A stretch of DNA of 14,750 nucleotides, taken from positions 1-14,750 of the forward strand of contig JACZYI010000025.1 of assembly GCA_022571175.1 (NCBI GenBank), given 5' to 3'. A model generated the notes under the pieces. That model was not told the DNA's origin. It saw only the letters and a program-made list of their open reading frames with translations, and searched no databases. How positions within the stretch are numbered: the stretch's first letter is position 1; every line of letters begins with the position of its first letter. This document shows, piece after piece, positions 1 to 7,141 of the stretch. Both the position numbers and the translations under genes were made by a program. The stretch is from Pseudomonadota bacterium (GTDB lineage Bacteria; Pseudomonadota; Alphaproteobacteria; Sphingomonadales; SMXR01).

Positions 1-1
1 A

Positions 2-652
2 AAAGGAATCGGCTGGCATCCCAACCCAATATTGCGCGTCGATCTACCCCGTTACGCGGCGGTGGCGGAACTGGATTATGTGGGCAGGAAAACCGGCTTT
101 ACTTTGAGGCTCGGAAGTCTGATCGAGGAAAATGCCGTGCTTGGCAGTCGCGCTTCGGGCGGTCTGGCGCTGGCGGATCAATCTGTCACTGCTTTTGTCG
201 GGGGCAGGGCGCGTATTGATCTGGGCCAGAATTACAGCTTCCAGGCCAGGATTGACGCCGGCCTGACGGATGTGCAGAGCGGAGGGCCGTCCTTGTTGAG
301 CGGGTTTAACCGGTTTATATCCACCGCATGGTCCGCAAGTTTCACCGGCACTGATCTTGGTTTCGAGCATAGTCAGTTTGTCTTGAGTGTTTCCCAGCCA
401 CTGAGGGTGGAAAACGCGCAACTGACCCTCAACCAGGCCACTCATTTTGATCTGGAATTGAATGGACCCGCTTTCGAATTCAGCACCCAGTCATTCACCT
501 CGTCGGGTCGAGAGATTGCACTTGAAGCGGCCTATCGCATTCAGAGGGATAGCTGGTTCATACAGGCAAGTTTCCTGCATCGCTTTGATGCCGGTCATGT
601 GGCCGGCCAGAGGGATCTGGCGGCGCTCGTCTGGCTGAACAAACGCTTCTGA
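2..652 (+). CDS. C-terminal part of an S8-peptidase-type autotransporter barrel (5' end outside window)
   Basis: The frame is open to the left edge, so the gene begins outside the window; the TTG at 32 is not a credible start. The visible 216 residues have the alternating polar/aromatic pattern of outer-membrane beta strands and end in Phe, as expected for a BAM-recognised barrel. Segments such as VLGSRASGGLAL and VSQPLRVENAQLTL, a middle stretch with TAWSASFTGTDL, and a final HRFDAGHVAGQRDLA strand resemble the C-terminal barrels attached to alphaproteobacterial S8 (subtilisin-like) peptidases. In those proteins the barrel anchors an N-terminal passenger protease in the outer membrane. The passenger and its Asp/His/Ser triad are not visible, so the protease part is inferred from the family. 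The gene ends in TGA at 650-652, six bases from the end of the convergent S9 peptidase gene. It could also be another autotransporter or porin-like barrel. Confidence 0.68.
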   Translation, partial: KGIGWHPNPILRVDLPRYAAVAELDYVGRKTGFTLRLGSLIEENAVLGSRASGGLALADQSVTAFVGGRARIDLGQNYSFQARIDAGLTDVQSGGPSLLSGFNRFISTAWSASFTGTDLGFEHSQFVLSVSQPLRVENAQLTLNQATHFDLELNGPAFEFSTQSFTSSGREIALEAAYRIQRDSWFIQASFLHRFDAGHVAGQRDLAALVWLNKRF

Positions 653-662
653 TAATTATCAG
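649..662. repeat. 14-bp perfect palindrome spanning two convergent stop codons
   Basis: CTGATAATTATCAG is its own reverse complement. It contains the TGA of the plus-strand barrel gene (650-652) and the TGA of the minus-strand S9 peptidase gene (659-661). There is no loop and no flanking T run, so it is not a classical intrinsic terminator. Confidence 0.6.
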
Positions 663-2692
663 TCTTCTTCGGCTTCTTCGCTGATCCCTTCAGCGCCACC
701 GCCATAACTATCGAACCAGCTCTGCATATAAAGCTGTGTTCTGAGCATATTGGAAGGCAGGCTTGATGTGCCGTGCCATTGTTTTTTCATGCGAATGAGC
801 TTGGTGGGCACGCCCAGCATGCGCAACGCAACGAAGAACTCCTCCGATTGCGGCACCGGAGTGCGCAAGTCCTGCTCACCAACCATGATCAAGGTTGGTG
901 TTTTGACATTGTTCACATGGAAGATGGCGGAATGGTCATACCAGTCCTGGGGGTCTTCCCAGAACGGCTTGTCAAACAGGTTATGTACGCCCAATGGCAC
1001 GTCCGAGGTGCCGCCTGCGCTGATCCAGTTGACGATTGGACAACGGGTAACCGCTGCAGCAAAACGATCGGTTTGGGTGACGATATAGCTTGTCAGAATC
1101 CCACCGCCGGAACAGCCCTGCACATACTGTCGCTTGGCATCGACATAACCCCGCCCCAACATGACATCCACGCCGGCCATCATGTCGCCCATGTCGACCG
1201 GACCCGGATATTGATTGTTGATGGCGTTGGCAAATTCCCAGCCATAGCCGGTTGAACCGCGCGGATTGGTATAGAGCACCACATAGCCGCGGGCGGCAAA
1301 TTCCTGGAAGGAATAATTGAAACCAACGCCATACATGCCGTGGGGGCCACCGTGGATGGAGAGCAGGAGCGGATATTGCCTTGAGGCATCAAAATCCGGG
1401 GGAAACACCACCCAACCCTGAATGCGCTGGCCGTCAAAGCTCTCGTACCAGATTTCCTCCACCGCGCCCAGCTCCACATCAGCCAGAATATCGCCGTTCA
1501 CATCGGTCAGTTGGGTGATGGTGCCATCGGCCATGTTGATGCTGGCAACATTGCTGGTCACATGTGATGAGGAAAAGACCCCAACGCCCATGCCAGTATC
1601 AGAAACCGAAGAGAGGTTGAATATATGTTCGCCGGTTGTGACTTCGCTGAAGCTGCCGTCGAGGGCCAGAAGACGCACATTGCTGGAGCCCGCGCGGCCA
1701 TAACTGAGATAGAGGCCTTGGCCATCGTCGGTCCAGCGCATGTCTCTCACACCATTGCCAATATCCGCGACCACAGTGCGATCTTCCGAGCCATCCCGGT
1801 TCATGATGTGCAACTCAACTGGCGGAAATGTCACGTCCCTGACCGAGACCGAGCTATTGCCCAGATAGGCGATCTGGCTGCCATCGGGGGAAACCTTGGG
1901 ATTGTTCCAGCCACCGTCGGTGATGTTAAGCTGACTGATCTCTTTCGTGGCCACCTCAACTGCATATATGTTTGAGCGCATGCCGTTGGGATCACCTTCT
2001 TCAATAATTTCGCCGGTGAAGAGAATAGCGCTGCCGTCAGGAGTCCACTCCAGGTTACCGCCGGCGCTCCAATTGCCTTCGGTCAGCTGGCGCGGCGTGC
2101 CGCCATCGGCGGGGACGACAAAAATATGATTGAAGGCATCAATAAAACCCGCCCGGTCACGGCGGTAGAAAAGCCGATCGGTAATGCGCGGATCACCAGT
2201 CCATTCAGCGCCTTTGGGCTTGGGTGGCATATTAATTTTCCATGAGGGCTTGATGGGAATAGCGGCCCGGATTGCCAGGGTTTTGCCATCCGGCGCCCAG
2301 GCGAGACCATTGATGCGATATTGCTGATGTGTAATCTGGGTGACAGAACTTTCAGCGTCCAGATAGCGGACAAAGACCTGAGAATGGCCATCGGCCTGTC
2401 CGATATAGGCGATACGATCGCCAGAGGGTGAAAATTGCACATTGCCGCCCGTGGTCAGGAATCGATTGCGCCCGCCGTCTGCGTCCATCTGCCAGACCTC
2501 ACTGATCCAGCTGTCACTCATCTTGTCGGCGCTGCGGCGGGTATAGATAATGAAAGACCCGTCGGGTGATATTTGTGGCCCCGAAACCGTTTCCCAATCC
2601 AGATAGTCCGCAAGTTCAAGCTCGCGCGAAATGGCCTGACTGGATAAGGCCATCCCCGTGATTAAAAAGGCAGAAATGAACAATTTATACAT
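659..2692 (-). CDS. Exported S9 (prolyl oligopeptidase) family serine peptidase
   Basis: A 677-residue protein with an N-terminal signal peptide (residues 1-20, MYKLFISAFLITGMALSSQA), so it should act in the periplasm or outside the cell. Residues ~35-400 hold PD40/TolB-like propeller repeats (SPDG at 42, PSGD at 89, APDG at 133, TPDG at 217, SPDG at 268, TDDG at 321). This fold gates substrate access in S9 enzymes. Residues ~410-660 form the alpha/beta-hydrolase domain: HGGP at 447-450 (oxyanion region), nucleophile Ser528 in GCSGGG, Asp608 in GEQDLRTPVPQ, and His640 in QWHGTS. Length and motif order fit dipeptidyl-peptidase or acylaminoacyl-peptidase-like S9 members that release or clear short peptides. 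The exact specificity cannot be read from sequence. A GGGGGA site seven bases upstream supports the ATG at 2692. The protein ends in an acidic tail (EGISEEAEED). It is transcribed away from the DUF6065 gene. Confidence 0.93.
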   Translation of the reverse strand: MYKLFISAFLITGMALSSQAISRELELADYLDWETVSGPQISPDGSFIIYTRRSADKMSDSWISEVWQMDADGGRNRFLTTGGNVQFSPSGDRIAYIGQADGHSQVFVRYLDAESSVTQITHQQYRINGLAWAPDGKTLAIRAAIPIKPSWKINMPPKPKGAEWTGDPRITDRLFYRRDRAGFIDAFNHIFVVPADGGTPRQLTEGNWSAGGNLEWTPDGSAILFTGEIIEEGDPNGMRSNIYAVEVATKEISQLNITDGGWNNPKVSPDGSQIAYLGNSSVSVRDVTFPPVELHIMNRDGSEDRTVVADIGNGVRDMRWTDDGQGLYLSYGRAGSSNVRLLALDGSFSEVTTGEHIFNLSSVSDTGMGVGVFSSSHVTSNVASINMADGTITQLTDVNGDILADVELGAVEEIWYESFDGQRIQGWVVFPPDFDASRQYPLLLSIHGGPHGMYGVGFNYSFQEFAARGYVVLYTNPRGSTGYGWEFANAINNQYPGPVDMGDMMAGVDVMLGRGYVDAKRQYVQGCSGGGILTSYIVTQTDRFAAAVTRCPIVNWISAGGTSDVPLGVHNLFDKPFWEDPQDWYDHSAIFHVNNVKTPTLIMVGEQDLRTPVPQSEEFFVALRMLGVPTKLIRMKKQWHGTSSLPSNMLRTQLYMQSWFDSYGGGAEGISEEAEED

Positions 2693-2761
2693 TATAGATC
2701 CCCCGTTAGTCGCATTGGCTCTACCCCCGGTGCCCTTATGAAATGGACACCAGAGACATTA

Positions 2762-2790
2762 ACCTAGGCCGGGGAGTTTGCAAAGGTCAA
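2762..2790 (-). promoter_or_regulatory. Candidate promoter for the S9 peptidase gene
   Basis: On the minus strand a TTGACC (2785-2790), preceded by C, is followed after 17 bases by CTAGGT (2762-2767). This fits the alphaproteobacterial housekeeping pattern CTTGAC-N17-CTATAT in the -35 box and four of six -10 bases. It would give a leader of about 60 bases before the ATG at 2692. Inferred from pattern only. Confidence 0.42.
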
Positions 2791-3005
2791 GCGGAGCGGG
2801 TGGCAAAAAACAACCATCTTCCCTATGGTCTTCAGCTATGCTTGAATGTGGTGCTTAAAACAAGGTGAAGGCAGGGAATTGGGAAAACAAGAAAAACCGG
2901 AACTTATCGCTTATCCGCTCGGGGGCGGTTGAAATTTCGCTGGATTGGCATTATCAAACATAAAAGGCGCGCAGCCAACCGTTGCAGCAGAGTTGCTATA
3001 CTAAA

Positions 3006-3011
3006 GGGGGA
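3006..3011 (+). promoter_or_regulatory. Ribosome-binding site that sets the GTG start of the DUF6065 fusion gene
   Basis: GGGGGA lies ten bases before GTG 3022-3024. No comparable site precedes the in-frame TTG at 2929. The protein starting at 3022 (MPNLHCYTVGH) begins directly with family-like sequence, so this site decides the start. Confidence 0.6.
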
Positions 3012-3021
3012 AACTGAACGA

Positions 3022-4476
3022 GTGCCAAATCTCCATTGTTATACGGTTGGCCATGTTTTTGGCGAAATTCGCCCGGCGAAGCCGACCCGGCGCTGGATGG
3101 ATGAATTTCCAGGCAGACACCCCTACCGCTGCCTGCCACTGGCAATCGGCAATGCTTTCGGCTGGGAAATTCTCTGCCCTTTCGATATTGAGATCGAATA
3201 TAATGGTGGCCCTGACAACGAAGATATGAAGATTCGGGCGGCTGATGGCCGCGAGGACATCAGCCATCTTGCCCTGGCCAATTTTACTCGCGGTATTCTC
3301 ACCCTGCATACAGGTTACCAGTTTCATACCGAGCCTGGCTGGCGGCTTTTGGCCACAGGGCCGTTTAATTATCCGCGTGATGGCATGTCGCCACTGACCG
3401 GTGTTATCGAGACCGACTGGTTGCCCTATCCATTCACCATGAATTGGCAATTGACACGGCCCGGCGTTTTCACTTTTACCAAAGGCGAACCTTACTGCCA
3501 CATTCTCCCAGTGCCCGCCAATTTTCTGAATGACTTTGATCTTCAGATTTATTGCCTTGAGGATAATCCGCCACTTTTGAAAGAGCAGCTCGCTTTTGCT
3601 GACAGTCGCACCGAGTTTATGGCGCAGGTGGCTGAGGGAGACGCTGAGGCTATCAAACAGGCCTGGCAACGCTTTTATTTCCGCGGCGAATTGCCCACCG
3701 GCTCAAAGGCACCAGAAGATGTTCATGTGAGCAAGTTACGTTTGAACTCACCTGTTGATCTCAGGGGTGAAACACCCCCGCCCATCACAGACCCTGCTCC
3801 TAAATCCGTCACCAAAAAGAAAGCCCAAGCAAAACCTGCCAAATCAGAAACCACCACAATATCGGTCGAGGATATTGGAAAATATCGCGCTATCACCAAC
3901 GCAGACCACGCGGATTTTGTCTATATGGAAGAATTTCTCAACCAAGAGCAATGCCAGACCTTGCTGGATGCGGCAGAACGCAATCGCCATCGCGCCAATT
4001 ATGTCCGCGAGCAAGGCATCGAGAGCCGGACCCTGAGTTCAAAGGCGCTACCAGCCAGCGAGCGCACTGCATTGTCGATTATGCAGCAGGCGCGTTTAAT
4101 TGCGGCCCAGGCAGTCGGTACCTGGTTTGGTATCGAGGGTAGCTTGTGTGACACCGGTCTGCGCATTGTCCAACGTAGCGCCACCAGTTTTTCTCCGGGC
4201 TGGTCCAGAGAGCCATCAGGTGAACCGGGCAAGAGCCCCGAATGGCTTTTTGCGGGCCTGATTTTTCTGAACCAGGGTTATGAGGGTGGCCAGACATATC
4301 TGCTAGAGGAAAAGATTCGAATACCAGCCAAATCGGGTCTGTTCATCGCCTTTGAGGGTGACCGGTACAAAAATCTTGTCATGAGCCCCGTGACCAGCGG
4401 AGAGATGCTCATTCTGCCTATCAATTTCACCAACGATGCCGAATATATCGACGAGCTGGCAGCCCTGATCTATTAA
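3022..4476 (+). CDS. DUF6065-like domain fused to a degenerate 2-oxoglutarate/Fe(II)-oxygenase-like domain
   Basis: A 484-residue cytoplasmic protein (no signal peptide, no membrane segment). Residues ~1-240 match what I know of DUF6065: an RPAKPTRRWMDEFPGRHPYRC region (15-36), CLPLAIGNAFGWEILCP (37-53), NGGPDNED and a WRLLATGPFNYPRDG-like segment (108-121). The function of that family is unknown. Residues ~243-285 are a Pro/Lys/Ala-rich linker. Residues ~297-471 resemble prolyl-4-hydroxylase-type oxygenases: FVYMEEFLNQEQCQTLLDAA (start of the fold), FAGLIFLNQGYEGGQTYL (410-427), IPAKSGLFIAFEG (434-446) and MSPVTSGEMLILPINFT (454-470). No histidine occurs after residue 323. The HxD motif (near 392-400, SPGWSREPSG), the distal His (near 451-452) and the co-substrate Arg (Met462 in SGEM) are therefore missing, and a non-catalytic role is inferred. 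A cupin gene follows 74 bases downstream on the same strand. Confidence 0.72.
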   Translation: MPNLHCYTVGHVFGEIRPAKPTRRWMDEFPGRHPYRCLPLAIGNAFGWEILCPFDIEIEYNGGPDNEDMKIRAADGREDISHLALANFTRGILTLHTGYQFHTEPGWRLLATGPFNYPRDGMSPLTGVIETDWLPYPFTMNWQLTRPGVFTFTKGEPYCHILPVPANFLNDFDLQIYCLEDNPPLLKEQLAFADSRTEFMAQVAEGDAEAIKQAWQRFYFRGELPTGSKAPEDVHVSKLRLNSPVDLRGETPPPITDPAPKSVTKKKAQAKPAKSETTTISVEDIGKYRAITNADHADFVYMEEFLNQEQCQTLLDAAERNRHRANYVREQGIESRTLSSKALPASERTALSIMQQARLIAAQAVGTWFGIEGSLCDTGLRIVQRSATSFSPGWSREPSGEPGKSPEWLFAGLIFLNQGYEGGQTYLLEEKIRIPAKSGLFIAFEGDRYKNLVMSPVTSGEMLILPINFTNDAEYIDELAALIY

Positions 4477-4494
4477 GCAATTTTTCAAACTTTT

Positions 4495-4514
4495 GCTCCG
4501 GTTTGGTTCGGAGC
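4495..4514 (+). repeat. Small inverted repeat between the DUF6065 fusion and the cupin gene
   Basis: GCTCCG (4495-4500) and CGGAGC (4509-4514) pair perfectly around an eight-base loop. No T run follows on the plus strand, so termination would be weak at best. It could be a processing or attenuation hairpin in a shared transcript, or chance. Confidence 0.3.
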
Positions 4515-4550
4515 TATAACAAAGACCTGAATTTTGTGGAGAATATGTAT

Positions 4551-5036
4551 ATGTCCAAGCGACCCATTATGAATATTGACGAGCTCGATTATATGGATTG
4601 GGGCGATGGCGGAAAATTTGAAGCCAAACTGGGGTCCCTGTCGCGCTCGCTTGGCGCCAGGAAGCTCGGCTTTAATGTGACCATCATCCCGCCGGGCAAG
4701 GCTGCCTTTCCCTATCATCTGCATCACACCATTGAGGAAATGTTTTTTATTCTCGAGGGTGAGGGCACACTTCGCTACAATGACACCGATTATCCCTTGC
4801 GCGAGGGTGATGTGGTCTCCTGCGTGGTAGGAACCGAAACTGGTCGCCAAATCAGAAATACTTCCGATAAGGATCTGAAATTTCTGGCGGTGAGTACGGT
4901 GGAGCCGGTGGAAATTACCGAATATCCGGACAGCGATAAAGTGGCAGCCATGGTCGGCCAGCCGGGAGAAGGGGGATTGCGCATTGTTGTCAAAAAGGGG
5001 TCCGGCGTGGATTATTTCGAGGGCGAGTCTGGCTAG
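4551..5036 (+). CDS. Single-domain cupin protein (cupin_2 type)
   Basis: A 161-residue cytoplasmic beta-barrel protein. ATG 4551 is chosen because GGAGA (4538-4542) lies eight bases upstream; the ATG at 4545 is too close to it. Cupin motif 1 runs from about residue 49 to 70 (PYHLHHTIEEMFFILEGEG) with His56, His58 and Glu63 as metal-ligand candidates and Gly70. Motif 2 is GDVVSC...GRQIRN (86-103). The position four residues before Asn103, normally the fourth ligand His, is Arg99. The fold is clear but the metal site appears to have three ligands, and the enzymatic activity, if any, is unknown. Related cupins include sugar-binding, dioxygenase-like and regulatory proteins. It follows the DUF6065 fusion on the same strand after 74 bases and converges on the ORFan at 5061-5633. 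Confidence 0.85.
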   Translation: MSKRPIMNIDELDYMDWGDGGKFEAKLGSLSRSLGARKLGFNVTIIPPGKAAFPYHLHHTIEEMFFILEGEGTLRYNDTDYPLREGDVVSCVVGTETGRQIRNTSDKDLKFLAVSTVEPVEITEYPDSDKVAAMVGQPGEGGLRIVVKKGSGVDYFEGESG

Positions 5037-5060
5037 TTTAAATTGGTCTTGGCCTGACTT

Positions 5061-5633
5061 TCATTCGCAAAACACGGGCCGACCTCTAAAAACCGAAATT
5101 CCTTTGTCCATCAATTCCTTAAGTGAGTCCAATCGTGTCCTAACAATATTTAAATGAGTCATCACGATTTTGTTGTCACCTTGTATGTATTTGTCATGTT
5201 CTTCGTCCGCTAGGGCATAAAACGTACCATGTGGTTTCCAGTAAATTCCCGGCCCACCATTTCGGTCCAAATCCCACTCGCTTGGTTCTATTGGGGATAT
5301 GGAGTATGTGTTTACAGATTTTGCATCATCCGCGCAGTCATCATGAAAAAGGAAGGTAGGAAGCTGGTTGGGGTTTTCGAAGGGATCAGCGCCACCTGGA
5401 TCTTGAATACTCTCAGAAATTCTTCGGGCCGTCTCTCTGGCCGCGCCGTCAGCGGCTAATTCCCAACCCATACGTCCAGCCAGTCCCGGACCCTGCGGAA
5501 TTATCTCTACAACCACTATCCTGTCATCGACTGTGATCTTTTCAATGAATCGCTTGATGTGCTCGGTCTCAGTCAAGTTTGTGCTACTGACCACAATCAA
5601 TATGGAAATAACAGTTTGAAGGCGGATTTTCAC
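5061..5633 (-). CDS. Unrecognised small protein, probably exported or membrane-anchored
   Basis: I do not recognise this 190-residue protein. GTG 5633 is preferred over the ATG at 5666 because AAGGAG (5642-5647) lies eight bases upstream and the shorter form starts with MKIRLQTVISILIVVSS, a basic residue pair followed by a hydrophobic run (residues 6-17) like a signal peptide or anchor. No clear AxA cleavage site follows. The rest is soluble in character: an RIVVVEIIPQGPGLAGRMGW stretch (38-57), Asp/Pro-rich middle segments (HDDCADD at 97-103), and a C-terminal amphipathic region (RTRLDSLKELMDKG). Two cysteines (100, 189) could form a disulfide. GC over 5101-5340 is 43% (103 of 240), below the neighbouring genes, which may mean recent acquisition. 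It is divergent from the acetamidase gene and convergent with the cupin gene. Confidence 0.6.
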   Translation of the reverse strand: MKIRLQTVISILIVVSSTNLTETEHIKRFIEKITVDDRIVVVEIIPQGPGLAGRMGWELAADGAARETARRISESIQDPGGADPFENPNQLPTFLFHDDCADDAKSVNTYSISPIEPSEWDLDRNGGPGIYWKPHGTFYALADEEHDKYIQGDNKIVMTHLNIVRTRLDSLKELMDKGISVFRGRPVFCE

Positions 5634-5643
5634 AAATAAAACT
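5624..5643. repeat. Copy 1 of a ~20-bp AT-rich repeated motif (CACAAATAAAACT core)
   Basis: Plus-strand GGATTTT followed by CACAAATAAAACT. The same sequence with one extra C occurs at 7749-7769, and a looser version at 8379-8397. This copy overlaps the GTG start and part of the ribosome-binding region of the minus-strand ORFan, so part of the resemblance may reflect translation signals. Confidence 0.4.
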
Positions 5644-5647
5644 CCTT
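5642..5647 (-). promoter_or_regulatory. Ribosome-binding site setting the GTG start at 5633
   Basis: AAGGAG on the minus strand, eight bases before GTG. It favours the start that gives a signal-like N-terminus over the upstream in-frame ATG at 5666, where the site would lie inside the coding sequence. Confidence 0.6.
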
Positions 5648-5802
5648 CGCTGTCTGACGGTATCAACTTCGAATTGCCTAATATTTTTTATCACACATTG
5701 CTGGTTGTAGAAACCCAATAGCCCATGGCATCGGACGGTGGTTTTATGCTAGCGTTCGGGCCTTCGCTGGTCGTGGTGTCCGGTGATGCAAAAGGGGGAA
5801 AT

Positions 5803-7068
5803 ATGAGAAATTTTTTAAAGAGGACTTTCGGCACGGTGGCATTGGCCGCTATGGGCGCACTCGGCATATTCGGGCTGGTGGCTGGCTCGGTGGCGGACGT
5901 GGATGATATTGTGATCGTTGGTGGCGAGGGGCGTACCTGCAATGAAGACCCCCAATGTATCAACCGTTTGCATCCTGATATTCCCATGGCAGCCTGGGCC
6001 AGGCCCGGTCAGATTATTCGTTTAATTACCCGAAATGCCAGCGACTTTGACCTTGACCCCAACTCCACATTCGACGACCCCCGGGTCAACGGACCTGAAA
6101 TTGGTACGGTCCACCCCTTGCAAGGTCCGGTCCATATTGAGGGTGCTGAGGCGGGTGATGTGCTGGCGATTACCATTCTGGATATTGACCCTGGACCCTA
6201 TGCTTATACCTCCACCTCGAGTTTTGGCTTTGCTTCGGATCCGTTCAAGGCCTCGCGTGTTCTCTGGCGCCTCAATCGCAAGGAAGCCGTGAGTGATGAT
6301 ATTCCGGGTGTGCGCATACCCAACCATGCCTTTCCGGGTGTGATTACCGTATTGCCCGGACCTGATCAGCTTCAGGAGATGCTGTCGCGGGAAGCAGAAT
6401 TGGCAGCCGCTGGTGGCAGGGTCTTTTTGCCCAACCCCACGCATGCTTCGCCAGCCGCCATTTGTGGGCCAGAAGGCAGTCATGCCGATGAATGTCTCCG
6501 TACCATTCCACCCCGTGAGCATGGCGGCAATATGGACATTCGTTATCTGGGCGTGGGTGTGACCCTTTATCTTCCCTGTTATGTGGATGGCTGTGGCTTG
6601 GCTGTGGGTGATTTGCATTTTGCCCAGGGTGACGGCGAAGTTGCCGGCACGGCTATTGAAATGGATGCGGACGTGATGCTGGTGACAGAAATTATCAAGG
6701 GCCAGGCGCACCGCATGAACGGGCCTCGCTTTGAAGGCCCTTCCAGTTTGCTTGATATTCCTTCGCGCCGTTTTTATGCCACCACAGGCTTTCCCCTGAA
6801 AGAAAAAGGCTTTGTGCCGCCGGATATGAGCTATCTTGATTCAGAGAAAATCGCACCTTTGAGGAATCTCTCGAAGGATATTGATTTGGCCGCCCGGAAT
6901 GCACTCCATGAAATGATTTATTATATTGTGGAGACCTACGGGCTGACGCCGGAACAGGCCTATGTGATTGCAAGCGTAGCTGTGGATCTTCGCATAGGTC
7001 AATTGGTGGATACGCCTAACTTCGGTGTTACCGCCATTCTGCCGCTGGATATTTTCGTAAAAGAATAG
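5803..7068 (+). CDS. Exported acetamidase/formamidase-family protein
   Basis: A 421-residue member of the FmdA/AmdA family, which hydrolyses formamide or short aliphatic amides to the acid and ammonia. ATG 5803 is chosen because AGGGGGAA lies just upstream and the product begins MRNFLKRTFGTVALAAMGALG, a signal peptide of about 30 residues; earlier in-frame ATGs give no sensible N-terminus. Family landmarks: VHPLQGPVHIEGAEAGDVLAI (103-123), the long PREHGGNMDIRYLGVGVTLYLP block (237-258), and GDLHFAQGDGEVAGTAIE (269-286), whose His and Asp/Glu residues are the conserved active-site region. A C-terminal segment (380-400) has the usual TPEQAYVIASVAVDLRIGQLVD form. Export is less usual than the cytoplasmic enzymes studied, so the natural substrate may be an environmental amide. 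It is divergent from the ORFan and convergent with the TPR gene. Confidence 0.9.
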   Translation: MRNFLKRTFGTVALAAMGALGIFGLVAGSVADVDDIVIVGGEGRTCNEDPQCINRLHPDIPMAAWARPGQIIRLITRNASDFDLDPNSTFDDPRVNGPEIGTVHPLQGPVHIEGAEAGDVLAITILDIDPGPYAYTSTSSFGFASDPFKASRVLWRLNRKEAVSDDIPGVRIPNHAFPGVITVLPGPDQLQEMLSREAELAAAGGRVFLPNPTHASPAAICGPEGSHADECLRTIPPREHGGNMDIRYLGVGVTLYLPCYVDGCGLAVGDLHFAQGDGEVAGTAIEMDADVMLVTEIIKGQAHRMNGPRFEGPSSLLDIPSRRFYATTGFPLKEKGFVPPDMSYLDSEKIAPLRNLSKDIDLAARNALHEMIYYIVETYGLTPEQAYVIASVAVDLRIGQLVDTPNFGVTAILPLDIFVKE

Positions 7069-7070
7069 CA

Positions 7071-7117
7071 GGCCAACGAAAGAAGTCCGGATAAGCTCCA
7101 GGCTTCATCGGTTGGCC
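7071..7117 (-). terminator. Long imperfect hairpin between convergent genes, possible terminator
   Basis: GGCCAAC (7071-7077) pairs with GTTGGCC (7111-7117). Inside it GAAGTC (7082-7087) pairs with GGCTTC (7101-7106) with one wobble. On the minus strand, continuing past the TPR gene, the stem is followed by TGCTATTCTTTT, a modest T tract. The plus-strand side has no T run. It is best read as a terminator for the TPR gene. Confidence 0.42.
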
Positions 7118-7141
7118 CCGGTCCAGATACGAATTCTATGC

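Larger units (their letters stand above)
2693..3021. other. Divergent intergenic region (329 bp) between the S9 peptidase and DUF6065 genes
   Basis: It holds the minus-strand candidate promoter at 2762-2790 and, at its right end, the ribosome-binding site of the DUF6065 gene (GGGGGA, 3006-3011). From 2929 the DUF6065 reading frame is already open from a TTG, but the encoded basic stretch does not look like part of the family. A short GC inverted repeat (CCGC 2915-2918, GCGG 2925-2928) is too small to call. No convincing coding region or RNA gene is seen. Confidence 0.5.

Noticed and set aside
1100..1120. GCSGGG nucleophile motif of the S9 peptidase looked unusual compared with GxSYGG
   Set aside because: I recall a G-x-SGGG form as common in one branch of bacterial S9 peptidases, and Asp608 and His640 are present, so it is ordinary variation.
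2994..3002. Extended -10-like sequence TGCTATACT just before the DUF6065 gene
   Set aside because: The start of transcription would fall at about 3009, inside the ribosome-binding site, and no -35 box lies at the right distance.
2929..3021. In-frame TTG-initiated 31-residue extension of the DUF6065 fusion protein
   Set aside because: It has no good ribosome-binding site, its basic composition is unlike the family, and GTG 3022 has a strong site.
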